Shown: positions 34,294 to 43,120 of the stretch, one piece after another | Numbering within the stretch: position 1 is the stretch's first letter | Layout of the letters: each line of letters begins with the position of its first letter | Source of the DNA: JADLDB01 sp040755835 | GTDB taxonomy: Bacteria; Myxococcota; Myxococcia; Myxococcales; Myxococcaceae | DNA: 64,000 nt | Reading direction: 5' to 3' | Assembly: GCA_040755835.1 (NCBI GenBank) | Contig: JBFMAB010000072.1 | Location: 9,064-73,063, forward strand | Translations under genes and position numbers: made by a program | Notes under the pieces: model-generated | Seen by the model: only the letters and a program-made list of their open reading frames with translations | Database searches by the model: none | What the model was told of the DNA's origin: nothing

Positions 34294-34305
34294 ACGCCGC
34301 CGAGC

Positions 34306-36315
34306 GTGAGCGACGCACAGGCAGATCCACGGCGATCCGACGAGCTTTCCTGGCTGGCGGAGCCGCTGGCGCGCCTGCTCGACGAGCTGCCGCTGGGGGT
34401 GGTGCAGCTCGATCCGTCGGGCCGCGTCGTCCACCAGAACGCGAGCGCGACGCTCCTCTTCGAAGGGCGCGGGGGCCCGCAGCTGGAAGATCAGCTGCGC
34501 CGCCTGTGCCGGGCGTCCGAAGAGACGGGCGAGATGACGGAGGCCGCGCTGTCCTTCGGCGCGCAGGGCGAGCTGCGCATCCTGGTGGCGCAGGTGCCGT
34601 GCGTCGGTGGCTCCCTGGCGGTCATCGAGCGCGACGTGGTGGCCCGGGCGCGCGCCGAGAACCGGGCGATGCACGCGCTGTTGAAGCTGGCGACGCTGCC
34701 GAACGCGCCGGAGGTGGCCGCGCACCGGGCCCTGACGACGCTGTCGGGCGCGCTGGCCGGCTGCGCGTTGGTGCTCTACGAGCTCGACGGCGCCCGGCGC
34801 GAGCTGAGGCCGCTGGCGCACGTCAACCTCACCGAGGCGCACGCGCCGCTGCTGGCGCCGCGGCCCGTCGACGGCGCCACCTCGCTCGTCAGCCGCGTCC
34901 TCCTCGTCAAGCAGGCGCTGCACGTCACGAACCTGGCGCGCTCCTTCTTTCCCTTCGAGCGCTCGCTCCAGGGAGGCGAACGGCTCTCGGCGCTGGCGCT
35001 GCCCGTCAGCGCCGACGGGGAGACGGTGGGCGCGCTGTACATCTGCGGGCCGCAGGGGCTGCTGACGACGGGCGAGCTCAAGCTGGTGCAGGGCCTGGCC
35101 GAGGCGATCGGCGCGGTGATCCGCCACGCGCAGCGCGAGACCGAGCTCACGCGCCACCGGGAGGCGCTGTCGTCTCTGCTCACCAACCTGCCCGACGCCA
35201 TCTTCGAGCAGTCGACCGACGGCTTGATCCGCCAGGCGGCCGGGCAGGTCCACGCGCTGTTGGGCCGCTCGGCCGAGGAGGTGCTCGGGACGCGGCTCGG
35301 GGCGCTGCTGGCGCCCGAGGATCAGGCGCGCCTCGAGCGGCTGGTGGCGTCCGTGTCCGACACGTCGCTGGTGTTGGGCGAGTTCGCGGTGGAGCGCGCG
35401 GACGGCGTGCGGGTGCCCTGCGAGGTGTCGGCGTGGGTGACCCGCAGCACCGGGGGCGAGCCGGTGGTGCGAGCCGTGTTCCGGGACATCAGCCAGCGCA
35501 AGCGCCTGGAGGAAGAGCTGAACCGGGCGCGGGAGACGGCGGTCCGCCGCGACCGCCTCGCGCTCATCGGGCAGCTGGCGGCCGGCGTCGGGCATGAGAT
35601 CAACAACCCGCTGTCCTTCGTGAAGTCGAACCTCAGCAGCGTCGACGCGCTCGTCCGGGACGTGTCCGAGGGCGTCCGCAACGTGCTGGCGGCCAGCGAC
35701 GATGCCGGGCGGGCCCGCGCGCGCGAGGCGCTGGACTTCGCGACGCGGGACCTCGCGGACCTGGCGCAGGAGACGATGCAGGGCGTCGAGCGAATCGCCG
35801 CCATCGTCCAGGCGCTCAAGGGCACGGCGCGCTCCCGCGCCGACGAGCCGCAGCGCTTCGACCCGGGTCCCGTCATCGCGCAGGCGGTGCAGTTCTTCAC
35901 GGGCGGCAAGCACTGCAAGGGTCTGGTGACGGTGGACGCGCCTGAGCTGCCGCCGGTGTTGGGGGAGTCCGGTGCGCTGTCACAGGTGCTCCTCAACCTG
36001 CTGGACAACGCCTACGACGCGACGAACGGGCAGGGCAGCATCGTGGTGAGCGCCGAAGCGGGCGAGCACTTCGTGGTGGTGCGCGTCACCGACTCGGGGC
36101 CCGGCATCCCCATCGAGGCGCGGCCGCACATCTTCGAGCCCTTCTTCACGACCAAGGGCGTGGGCAAGGGCACCGGGCTGGGCCTGCACATCAGCCGCGA
36201 TCTCGTGGCGAAGCACGGCGGCCACCTGCGCTTCGACACGGGCGACGGCGGAACCACCTTCTTCGTCGAGTTGGTGAGGGCCGACGACGTGCCCGGAGGG
36301 AGCAACCATGGCTGA
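34306..36315 (+). CDS. PAS-GAF-PAS histidine kinase, head of the flagellar operon C
   Basis: 669 residues from the GTG at 34306. Order: an N-terminal PAS-like segment (LLDELPLGVVQLDPSGRVVH), a GAF domain (about 115-270, ending ALYICGPQGLL), a second PAS (LLTNLPDAIFEQSTDGLIRQ to VFRDISQRKRLEEEL), then the kinase core. The phospho-acceptor is His430 in AAGVGHEINNPLSFV; the ATP lid has DNAYDATN, DSGPGIP and GTGLGLHIS. No membrane helix, so it is cytoplasmic. Its end overlaps flgF by eight bases. It resembles FlrB/FleS, the kinase of flagellar sigma-54 circuits, but the neighbouring activator has no receiver domain. Confidence 0.88.
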   Translation: MSDAQADPRRSDELSWLAEPLARLLDELPLGVVQLDPSGRVVHQNASATLLFEGRGGPQLEDQLRRLCRASEETGEMTEAALSFGAQGELRILVAQVPCVGGSLAVIERDVVARARAENRAMHALLKLATLPNAPEVAAHRALTTLSGALAGCALVLYELDGARRELRPLAHVNLTEAHAPLLAPRPVDGATSLVSRVLLVKQALHVTNLARSFFPFERSLQGGERLSALALPVSADGETVGALYICGPQGLLTTGELKLVQGLAEAIGAVIRHAQRETELTRHREALSSLLTNLPDAIFEQSTDGLIRQAAGQVHALLGRSAEEVLGTRLGALLAPEDQARLERLVASVSDTSLVLGEFAVERADGVRVPCEVSAWVTRSTGGEPVVRAVFRDISQRKRLEEELNRARETAVRRDRLALIGQLAAGVGHEINNPLSFVKSNLSSVDALVRDVSEGVRNVLAASDDAGRARAREALDFATRDLADLAQETMQGVERIAAIVQALKGTARSRADEPQRFDPGPVIAQAVQFFTGGKHCKGLVTVDAPELPPVLGESGALSQVLLNLLDNAYDATNGQGSIVVSAEAGEHFVVVRVTDSGPGIPIEARPHIFEPFFTTKGVGKGTGLGLHISRDLVAKHGGHLRFDTGDGGTTFFVELVRADDVPGGSNHG

Positions 36316-37015
36316 CGGCATCTACGTGTCGATGACCGGCGCCGCCGCGCGGGCCGAGCAGCTCGAAGCGGTGGCCGACAACCTCGCCAACGCGCAGACG
36401 GCCGGCTTCAAGGCGACCCGCCCGGCCTTCGAGGCCTTTCTCCCCGAGAGCGGCCAGGGGCAGCTCGGCTACACGGCGGCGGTGCACCGCGGCGTCGACC
36501 TGCGGCCCGGCGCCACGATGGTGACGGGGCTGCCCACCGACGTCCTGCCCGACGGAGGCGCCTTCCTCGCCGTGGCGGGGGCGGACGGCGCGACGGGCTA
36601 CACGCGGAACGGGCGCCTCGTCGCCGACGGCAGCGGCCGGCTCTCGGTCCTGGGCCGCGCGGTGCTGGGCGTCGATGGTCAGCCCATCATCGTGCCGGAA
36701 GGCTCTCCGTGGAGCGTCGACGGCCAGGGCACGGTGCTGGCGAACGGCCAGGAGGTGGGCCGGCTGGCGCTCTTTCTCCTGTCGGGCGACGTCGAGCGCC
36801 GCGGCGACGCGCTCTACGCGCCGGGTCCCGGCGGGCAGGCGATGGCCGTCGAGGCGCGCGTGCGGACCGGCGAGATCGAGCTGTCCAACGCCAGCCCGCT
36901 GGAGGCGGCGGTGCAGATGATCTCCGCCCAGCGCCACTTCGACACCTCGATGCAGGCGCTGCAGACGTACCGGCAGCTCGACGCCCGCGCCGCCGAGGTC
37001 GGCAAGGCGCGTTGA
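36308..37015 (+). CDS. flgF: Flagellar basal-body rod protein FlgF
   Basis: 235 residues. YVSMTGAAARAEQLEAVADN followed by LANAQTAGFKATRPAFEAFL is the rod motif in its FlgF form; the C-terminus ELSNASPLEAAVQMISAQRH completes it. Proximal rod part. It starts inside the kinase gene's last codons and is followed by flgG after 25 bases. Confidence 0.93.
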   Translation: MADGIYVSMTGAAARAEQLEAVADNLANAQTAGFKATRPAFEAFLPESGQGQLGYTAAVHRGVDLRPGATMVTGLPTDVLPDGGAFLAVAGADGATGYTRNGRLVADGSGRLSVLGRAVLGVDGQPIIVPEGSPWSVDGQGTVLANGQEVGRLALFLLSGDVERRGDALYAPGPGGQAMAVEARVRTGEIELSNASPLEAAVQMISAQRHFDTSMQALQTYRQLDARAAEVGKAR

Positions 37016-37040
37016 CCACCACCACCTCGAGGAGGCCCTC

Positions 37041-37820
37041 ATGCTTCGTTCCCTCTACACCGCCGCCACCGGCATGGAAGCGCAGCAGACGCGCATGGAC
37101 GTCACGGCCAACAACCTGGCCAACGCCAACACCACCGGCTTCAAGAAGGGGCGCGCGGAGTTCGAGGATCTCTTGAGCACCGTGCAGCGCCTGCCGGGCG
37201 CCCCGGCCCCCGGCGCGGAGCCGTCACCGCTGGAGGTGGGCATGGGCGTGCGCACCGCCGCGACGTCGCGCTCGATGACGCAGGGGGAAGCCGTCGCGAC
37301 CAACAACCCGCTCGACGTCGCCATCGAAGGCGCGGGCTTTCTCGCGGTGCGCCTGCCGGGCGGCGACCTGGGCTACACCCGCGCCGGCAACCTGCGGGTG
37401 GACGGCGCCGGGCAGCTCGTCACCGCGCACGGCGATCTGCTCGAGCCCGACATCTCCATCCCCACCGACGCGACGAGCGTCACCATCCGCCGCGACGGCA
37501 CCGTCCTCGCCAACGTGCCGGGCCGTGACGAGCCCCAGGAGCTGGGTCAGCTGGAGCTGACGCTCTTCCCCAACCCCAACGGCCTCGTCAGCCTCGGCCG
37601 GAACCTGCTCGCCGCCAGCCCGGCGTGCGGAGAGCCCCTGCGCGTCAAGCCCGGCGAACAGGGCGCCGGCTCCATCGCCCAGGGCTTCCTCGAGAACTCG
37701 AACGTGCAGGCGGTGGAGGAGATGATCGACCTGATCGCCACCCAGCGCGCCTACGAGCTCAACAGCAAAGTCATTCAGACGGCGGACCAGATGTTGCAGC
37801 GCCTCACCTCGCTGAGGTGA
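37041..37820 (+). CDS. flgG: Flagellar distal rod protein FlgG
   Basis: 259 residues. LRSLYTAATGMEAQQTRMDV and NNLANANTTGFKKGRAEFED are the FlgG signatures, as are the central GYTRAGNLRVDGAGQLVTAH and terminal EEMIDLIATQRAYELNSKVI. A strong GAGGAGG site precedes the ATG. Confidence 0.96.
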   Translation: MLRSLYTAATGMEAQQTRMDVTANNLANANTTGFKKGRAEFEDLLSTVQRLPGAPAPGAEPSPLEVGMGVRTAATSRSMTQGEAVATNNPLDVAIEGAGFLAVRLPGGDLGYTRAGNLRVDGAGQLVTAHGDLLEPDISIPTDATSVTIRRDGTVLANVPGRDEPQELGQLELTLFPNPNGLVSLGRNLLAASPACGEPLRVKPGEQGAGSIAQGFLENSNVQAVEEMIDLIATQRAYELNSKVIQTADQMLQRLTSLR

Positions 37821-37823
37821 ACC

Positions 37824-38435
37824 ATGACGCTCGCCGCCGGAATCGTGACGCTCGCCCTCGCGGCCTCGGCGAAGGACGCGCTGCTCGTGCAGCGCGCGCT
37901 CGAGGCCGGCACGGCGGCGCGCGTGGTGCTCGTCGACGCGCGCCTGGGGCTGCCCGAAGGCTGCACTCCCCGCGCGGTGAAGCCGGCGGGCGCGGTGGAG
38001 CGGTCCGGCGTCGTTCCGCTGCTCGTCGACGGCGTGGACGGCGCGGCGCGGTGCCAGGGGCGCGGCTGGGCGCGCGTGCGGCTCTTCGCGCCGGTGTGGG
38101 TGGTGACACGGACGGTGCCGGCGGACGCGCCCCTCGACGGCGTGGTGGCGCGCGTCGAGCGCGAGCTGACGGCGGGCCTCGAGCCGCTCGCCGCGCCGCC
38201 CGACGGACGCCGCGCGCGCGTGACGCTGTCGAAGGGGACGGTGCTGGAAGCCCGGCACCTGCGCGGCGAGGGGCCGGCGCCCGGCGAGCGCGTCGTGGTG
38301 GAGGTGCTGGTCGGCGCCGTCCGCCTCGAGCAGGACGCCGTGGCCATCGCCTGTCCCACCGCGTGTGCGCGGCTGTCGAACGGCGCCCGCCTCGCCGGCG
38401 CCTGGGTCGACGGGAAGCTGCGGGTGACGCCATGA
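37824..38435 (+). CDS. flgA: Flagellar P-ring chaperone FlgA
   Basis: 203 residues. The leader MTLAAGIVTLALAASAKDA is a short signal peptide. The C-terminal half is an SAF-type FlgA domain: RARVTLSKGTVLEARHLRGE, PGERVVVEVLVGAVRLEQDA and GARLAGAWVDGKLRV. It helps assemble the FlgI ring in the periplasm. Sequence is diverged but the flgG-flgA-flgH-flgI order supports it. Confidence 0.85.
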   Translation: MTLAAGIVTLALAASAKDALLVQRALEAGTAARVVLVDARLGLPEGCTPRAVKPAGAVERSGVVPLLVDGVDGAARCQGRGWARVRLFAPVWVVTRTVPADAPLDGVVARVERELTAGLEPLAAPPDGRRARVTLSKGTVLEARHLRGEGPAPGERVVVEVLVGAVRLEQDAVAIACPTACARLSNGARLAGAWVDGKLRVTP

Positions 38436-39118
38436 CGCGCACGCTCGCGCTCTTCCCGGCGGTGGCGCTCCTCGGCTTCGCCTGCGGGGTGAAGCACATC
38501 GCGAAGTACGAGCCGAAGCAGCGCGTGTACGAGGTGGCCGACGCGGCGCCGGCCCCGGGCCCCGAGCAGGCCGAAGGCAGCCTGTTCCGCACGGGCGACC
38601 GCGCCGCCATGCTCTTCACGGACATGCGCGCCCTGCGCGTCAACGACCTGGTGGTGGTGAAGGTCGAGGAGCTCGCCGACTCCCGCCGCCAGGCCGACAC
38701 CGACCTGCGGCGCTCCGCCAAATTCGAAAGCGACGTCGCCGCCTTCCTCCAGGCCGCCGGACAGCCGCAGGCGAGCGTCGGGGCGGGGTTGTCGGGCGGC
38801 GCCCAGTCCAGCTTCCAGGGCCTCGGCAGCACCCGCCGCTCCGAGCGCCTCGTCGCCACGGTGCCCGCGCTGGTGCGGAAGGTGCTGCCCAACGGCAACC
38901 TCTTCATCGAAGGCCACCGGGTGGTGCTGGTGAACCAGGAAGAGCACCACTTCTACCTGTCGGGCGTGGTGCGCCCCATCGACATCGACCAGCAGAACAG
39001 CGTGAAGAGCAGCCTCCTCGCCGACGCCGAGGTGGAATTCACCGCCGTGGGCAACCTGTCCGACAACGAGCGGCAGGGCTGGTTGACCCGCTTCGTCAAC
39101 TGGGTGTGGCCCTTCTAG
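38432..39118 (+). CDS. flgH: Flagellar L-ring lipoprotein FlgH
   Basis: 228 residues from the ATG at 38432, overlapping flgA as ATGA. The leader TRTLALFPAVALLGFAC ends in a cysteine that fits lipid attachment, with a slightly atypical lipobox (GFAC). FlgH motifs: GSLFRTGDRAAMLFTDMRAL, RVNDLVVVKVEELADSRRQA, LPNGNLFIEGHRVVLVNQEE and VRPIDIDQQNSVKSSLLADA. Forms the outer-membrane ring. Confidence 0.94.
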   Translation: MTRTLALFPAVALLGFACGVKHIAKYEPKQRVYEVADAAPAPGPEQAEGSLFRTGDRAAMLFTDMRALRVNDLVVVKVEELADSRRQADTDLRRSAKFESDVAAFLQAAGQPQASVGAGLSGGAQSSFQGLGSTRRSERLVATVPALVRKVLPNGNLFIEGHRVVLVNQEEHHFYLSGVVRPIDIDQQNSVKSSLLADAEVEFTAVGNLSDNERQGWLTRFVNWVWPF

Positions 39119-39127
39119 GAGGACGCC

Positions 39128-40213
39128 GTGCGCACCTTCGCCCTCGCGCTGCTGCTCGCCCCGCTCGCCGCCGGCGCCGCCGACGCGCGCATCAAGGAGC
39201 TCGCCCAGGTGCAGGGCCAGCGCGACAACGAGCTGTTCGGCTACGGGCTGGTGGTGGGCCTCTCGGGCACCGGCGACTCGGACCGCGTCTTCTTCACCAA
39301 CCAGTCCATCGCCGGCATGTTGGCCCGCCTGGGCATTCGCGTGGACCCGCGTGACGTGAGGAGCCGCAACGTCGCCGCGGTGATGGTGACGGCGCGGCTG
39401 CCCACCTTCACCCGCAGCGGGACGCGCCTCGACGTCACGGTGTCCAGCATCGGCAACGCGCGCAGCCTCGCGGGCGGCGTCCTCCTGCTGACGCCGCTGA
39501 CCGCCGCCGACGGCCAGGTGTACGCGCTCGCGCAGGGCAGCCTGCAGGTCGGCGGCTACGACACCGCGTGGCTGGGGAACCTGGTGCGCAAGAACCAGAC
39601 GAACTCGGCGCGCGTGCCTGCCGGGGCGGTGGTGGAGAAGACGTACACGCCGCCGGTGCCCAAAGGCCCGGTGCTGCTCAGCCTCAAGCAGCCGGACCTC
39701 GGCACCGCCGTGCGCATCGCCCGGGCCATCGAGGCGAAGTACGGCGCAGGGACGGCGAAGGCGCTGGACCCGGCCGCCGTCGAGGTGACGCCGCCCGCCG
39801 ACTTCGCCGCGCAGCCGCTGGCGATGCTGGCCGAGCTCGAGGAGCTGCGCGTCACCGTGGTGGAGCGCGCCCGCGTCGTCATCAACGAGCGCACCGGCAC
39901 CGTGGTGGCGGGAGAAAACGTGCACCTGCGCCCCGCCGCCGTCGCGCACGGCGGGCTGACGGTCAACATCACGACGCGCCCCCTCATCGCCCAGCCGCAG
40001 CCCTTCACCCGCGCGGACACCGTCGTCCTGCCGTACGGCCAGGTGAACGCCGCCGAGGAGCGCGCCGACGCCGTCGCCCTGCCCGCCACCAGCTCGGTGG
40101 AGGATCTGGTGAAGGCGCTCAACGCGCTGCGCGTCACCCCGCGCGACCTCGTGTCCATCATGCAGGCGCTGCACGCCGCGGGCGCGCTCGACGCCGACCT
40201 CGAGGTGCTGTGA
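39128..40213 (+). CDS. flgI: Flagellar P-ring protein FlgI
   Basis: 361 residues from a GTG. After a signal peptide (RTFALALLLAPLAAGAADA) the family core is clear: RIKELAQVQGQRDNELFGYG, LVVGLSGTGDS, and the C-terminal LVKALNALRVTPRDLVSIMQ with ALHAAGALDADLEV. It forms the ring in the peptidoglycan layer. It overlaps flgJ by one base. Confidence 0.96.
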   Translation: MRTFALALLLAPLAAGAADARIKELAQVQGQRDNELFGYGLVVGLSGTGDSDRVFFTNQSIAGMLARLGIRVDPRDVRSRNVAAVMVTARLPTFTRSGTRLDVTVSSIGNARSLAGGVLLLTPLTAADGQVYALAQGSLQVGGYDTAWLGNLVRKNQTNSARVPAGAVVEKTYTPPVPKGPVLLSLKQPDLGTAVRIARAIEAKYGAGTAKALDPAAVEVTPPADFAAQPLAMLAELEELRVTVVERARVVINERTGTVVAGENVHLRPAAVAHGGLTVNITTRPLIAQPQPFTRADTVVLPYGQVNAAEERADAVALPATSSVEDLVKALNALRVTPRDLVSIMQALHAAGALDADLEVL

Positions 40214-40908
40214 TGGGACTGCTGGACGCCGCCGACGCGCTGCGGGCCGCGGGCGATCCCCGGCGGGAGGCCGCGAAGGCGCTCGAGGCGCTCGTCCTCA
40301 AGCAGCTCATCGGCGCCTCGGGCGCCTTCAAGGGCGGCGACGCCGCCGGCAGCCAGGTGTGGGCCGACGTCTTCGCCGAGGCCGTGGCCGAAGCCGTCGC
40401 CGGCTCCGGCGGTCTCGGCCTGGGCGCCGCGCTGGCCGCCTCGCTGCCCGCCCCGCCCTCCGGCACCCCCGGCGACGTCCTGCCGGGCGGCGGTGTCCTC
40501 ACCAGCGGCTTCGGCGAGCGCGTCGACCCCTTCACGCACCAGACGCGCCGCCACGACGGCGTCGACCTCGCCGCCCCCGAAGGCACCCCGATCCTCTCGG
40601 TGGCCGACGGCGTGGTGCTGTCCGCCGGCCCCCGCGGCGGCTACGGCAACGCCGTGGAGGTGGCACACCCCGACGGCACCACCTCGCTCTACGCCCACGC
40701 CCGCGAGGTGACGGTGTCCGCGGGGCAACCCGTCCGCGCAGGCGACGTCCTCGCACACGTCGGCCGAACGGGCCGAAGCACCGGCAATCACTTGCACTTC
40801 GAGCTCCGGCGAGGAGGCCACGCGGTGGATCCGCGGCTGGCCCTCAAGAGGTACGGCGCCCGTGCCGATACGAGCGGTGCAGAGCCTCCTGGCGAGGAGT
40901 CGCCATGA
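40213..40908 (+). CDS. flgJ: FlgJ-type rod scaffold fused to an M23 peptidase domain
   Basis: 231 residues. Residues about 15-65 are the FlgJ rod-binding domain (EAAKALEALVLKQLIGASGA). Residues about 95-215 are an M23/LytM endopeptidase with both zinc motifs intact: H114 and D118 in RRHDGVDLAAPEG, and H193/H195 in GNHLHFEL. In enterobacteria FlgJ carries a glucosaminidase instead, so here the wall-cutting function that lets the rod through peptidoglycan is a peptide-bond cutter. No signal peptide, in keeping with export through the flagellar apparatus. ATGA-type coupling to flgM. Confidence 0.85.
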   Translation: MGLLDAADALRAAGDPRREAAKALEALVLKQLIGASGAFKGGDAAGSQVWADVFAEAVAEAVAGSGGLGLGAALAASLPAPPSGTPGDVLPGGGVLTSGFGERVDPFTHQTRRHDGVDLAAPEGTPILSVADGVVLSAGPRGGYGNAVEVAHPDGTTSLYAHAREVTVSAGQPVRAGDVLAHVGRTGRSTGNHLHFELRRGGHAVDPRLALKRYGARADTSGAEPPGEESP

Positions 40909-41204
40909 AAGTCCATGACACGCCGACGACGGCACCGCTGCTGACCACCACCTCCCCTCAGGCCGCCCCGGCGCGAGCGGCGGAGGAGCGGGATCGGGTG
41001 AGTCTCGAGCGGACGAAGCGCCTCGAGGCCGAAGTCGACCGGGCGAAGGTGTCGGCGGGGGCCGCCCGGGCGGCGCAGCTCGAGGCGCTGGCGGCCGCCA
41101 TCCGCAACGGCACTTTCAAGCCCAGCCCCCAGCAGCTGGCCGAGAAGCTGCTCCAGTCCGCCGAGATTGACGCGCGGCTCCGGGCGCTCCTCGAGGGCGA
41201 TTGA
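40905..41204 (+). CDS. flgM: Anti-sigma-28 factor FlgM
   Basis: 99 residues. The C-terminal half carries the FlgM pattern: AAQLEALAAAIRNGTFKPSP followed by QQLAEKLLQSAEID. It binds FliA (6925) and is exported once the hook is complete. Its ATG overlaps the flgJ stop; it is followed by flgN after 14 bases. Confidence 0.88.
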   Translation: MKVHDTPTTAPLLTTTSPQAAPARAAEERDRVSLERTKRLEAEVDRAKVSAGAARAAQLEALAAAIRNGTFKPSPQQLAEKLLQSAEIDARLRALLEGD

Positions 41205-41218
41205 CGGACGAGGTGCAC

Positions 41219-41695
41219 ATGGCGCGCATCGACGACACCGTGGCGGCCTTCCTCGAGCTCGAAGCGGCTCTCCTCGACGAGCTCGAGGCGGTGAAGGCCG
41301 AGCGCGAGTCGATTCGCCGCCTCGACGGCCCGGCGCTGTTGGCCCGCGCCGAGAGCCGCGCGGCCTTCAACGAGCGCCTCGAGGCGCTGCTCGCCACGGC
41401 CCGGGGATTCCTGCGCGACGTCTGCGTGGAGGCGAAGGCCGACGGCCAGACGCTCGAGGCGCTCGAGTGCGCCGCGCCCGAGGCGGGCGCGCGGGCCCGG
41501 GCCGCCGTGGAACGCGCGAAGGCCGCGGCCCGCCGGCTCGACGCCGTGCAGCGCCTCAACCGCGACGTCACCGAGCGCGCGCTCGATCTCGTGCGCCGCT
41601 TGAGCCAGCGCCTGCCGCTGAGCGGCGCCGCCTACGGCCGCGACGGCGCCGCGTCCGCGCTCCCCCGCGCCCTCACCCACTCCCGGACCGCCTGA
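41219..41695 (+). CDS. flgN: FlgN-type export chaperone for FlgK and FlgL
   Basis: 158 residues, nearly all helical: FLELEAALLDELEAVKAERE, FNERLEALLATARGFLRDVC and a C-terminal basic helix LNRDVTERALDLVRRLSQRL. Position directly before flgK and after flgM is diagnostic for FlgN. The ATG at 41219 has ACGAGG six bases upstream; a TTG at 41201 is a weaker choice. Confidence 0.8.
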   Translation: MARIDDTVAAFLELEAALLDELEAVKAERESIRRLDGPALLARAESRAAFNERLEALLATARGFLRDVCVEAKADGQTLEALECAAPEAGARARAAVERAKAAARRLDAVQRLNRDVTERALDLVRRLSQRLPLSGAAYGRDGAASALPRALTHSRTA

Positions 41696-41704
41696 CGACG
41701 CGCC

Positions 41705-43114
41705 ATGGCCGACCTCTTCGCGCTCCTCTCGTGGTCCAGCTCGAGCCTCTCGGCGCACCGGGCCTCCTCGGCCACCGCGAGCCACAACCTGTCCAACGCG
41801 AATACGCCGGGCTTCGCGCGCCAGCGCGCCCACCTCGAGGCCGCGCTGCCCGCCGACGCGGTGGGCGCACGCGCGTACGTCGGCCGCGGCGCGGCGCTTT
41901 CGGGCGTCTCCCAGGCGCGGGACGCCTTCGTCGAGCGGCAGCTGCCGGCGGCCTTCGCGGCGGCCTCCTACAGCGACGCCCGCGCCAACGGCCTGTCGGG
42001 CCTCACCGCGCTGGACCCCGACGGCGGCGCGGGCCTCACCAACGCCCTCGACGCCTTCTACGGCGCGTTGCGCCAGCTGACGCAGACGCCCGGAGACCGC
42101 GGCGCGCGGCAGGCGGTGCTGGCCCAGGGCCGCGTCGTCGCCCTCGCCTTCAACCGCGCGGCGCAGAACGTCGCCGGCGCCCGCGACGGCCTCGACGCGC
42201 AGGTGGCGCGTGACGTCGCCCGGGTGAACGACCTCGCGAAGAGCCTCGCCGCCCTCAACCGGCAGGTGCGCGTCGAGCAGGCCTCGGGCGCGGTCCCGAA
42301 CGACCTGCTCGACGCCCGCCTGCGGGTGCAGGACGAGCTGGTGCAGCTCACCGGCGCCTCCGTCGTCCCCGACGCCGACGGCAACGTCAACCTGCAGCTG
42401 CCCGCGGGCGGCGCGCTGGTGAACGGCGACGCCGCGGCGACCCTCTCGACGCAGAAGGACGCGGCGAACCGGGGGCACCTCGCCGTCTTCCTCACGCCCC
42501 CCGGCAGCTCCGCCGCGGCGGCCCTGGGGCCCGGTGCGCTGGGCGGGGCGCTGGGCGGCGCGCTGGACGCCCGCGACGGCGCGCTCGCCACCGCCGAGCG
42601 TGACATCGACACCCTGGCCTACGACTTCGCCAGCGCCGTCAACGCGGCGCACCGGAACGGCGTCGGCCTCGACGGCGTCGGCGGGCGGGACTTCTTCGCG
42701 GTGGCGGCTTCGGCCGTGGGGGCGGCGCGGACGCTGGCCGTCGACCCGGGCCTCCTGGCGAACCCCGACCAGCTCGGCGCCGCGGCCAGCGCGGCCGGCG
42801 TGCCCGGCGACGCGAGCAACCTCTTCGCCATCATCCAGACCGAGAGCGCGGCGCTGTCGGGCGGCCTCGACGTCTTCGACACGCTGGCCGCGGCCATCGC
42901 CTCCTGGGGGAGCGCCGTGGACTCGGCGAGGACGGCGCAGGGCCGCGACGGCGCCGTGCGCGACCAGCTCACCGCGCTGCGCGAGGCGACGGCGGGCGTG
43001 TCCATCGACGAGGAGATGATCGCCCTGACCACGTCGCAGCGCGCCTACGAGGCGGTGCTGAAAGTCATCCAGACCACCGACGAGATGCTCGACTCGCTGA
43101 TGAAGCTCCGCTGA
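41705..43114 (+). CDS. flgK: Hook-filament junction protein FlgK
   Basis: 469 residues. N-terminal SSLSAHRASSATASHNLSNA and NTPGFARQRAHLEAALPADA are the FlgK/rod family motif; C-terminal SIDEEMIALTTSQRAYEAVL completes it. Middle LRQLTQTPGDRGARQAVLAQ is typical. It joins hook to filament with FlgL. Confidence 0.95.
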   Translation: MADLFALLSWSSSSLSAHRASSATASHNLSNANTPGFARQRAHLEAALPADAVGARAYVGRGAALSGVSQARDAFVERQLPAAFAAASYSDARANGLSGLTALDPDGGAGLTNALDAFYGALRQLTQTPGDRGARQAVLAQGRVVALAFNRAAQNVAGARDGLDAQVARDVARVNDLAKSLAALNRQVRVEQASGAVPNDLLDARLRVQDELVQLTGASVVPDADGNVNLQLPAGGALVNGDAAATLSTQKDAANRGHLAVFLTPPGSSAAAALGPGALGGALGGALDARDGALATAERDIDTLAYDFASAVNAAHRNGVGLDGVGGRDFFAVAASAVGAARTLAVDPGLLANPDQLGAAASAAGVPGDASNLFAIIQTESAALSGGLDVFDTLAAAIASWGSAVDSARTAQGRDGAVRDQLTALREATAGVSIDEEMIALTTSQRAYEAVLKVIQTTDEMLDSLMKLR

Positions 43115-43120
43115 GGCCCC

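Larger units (their letters stand above)
33998..34305. other. Divergent control region between sigma-54 activator and histidine kinase
   Basis: 308 bases with no gene. It holds a strong sigma-54-type element for the activator (34047-34062, minus) and a weaker one for the kinase (34278-34293, plus). An ATG at 34030 is in frame with the kinase but would add 92 residues with no domain features, so I treat the stretch as control sequence. Confidence 0.55.
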
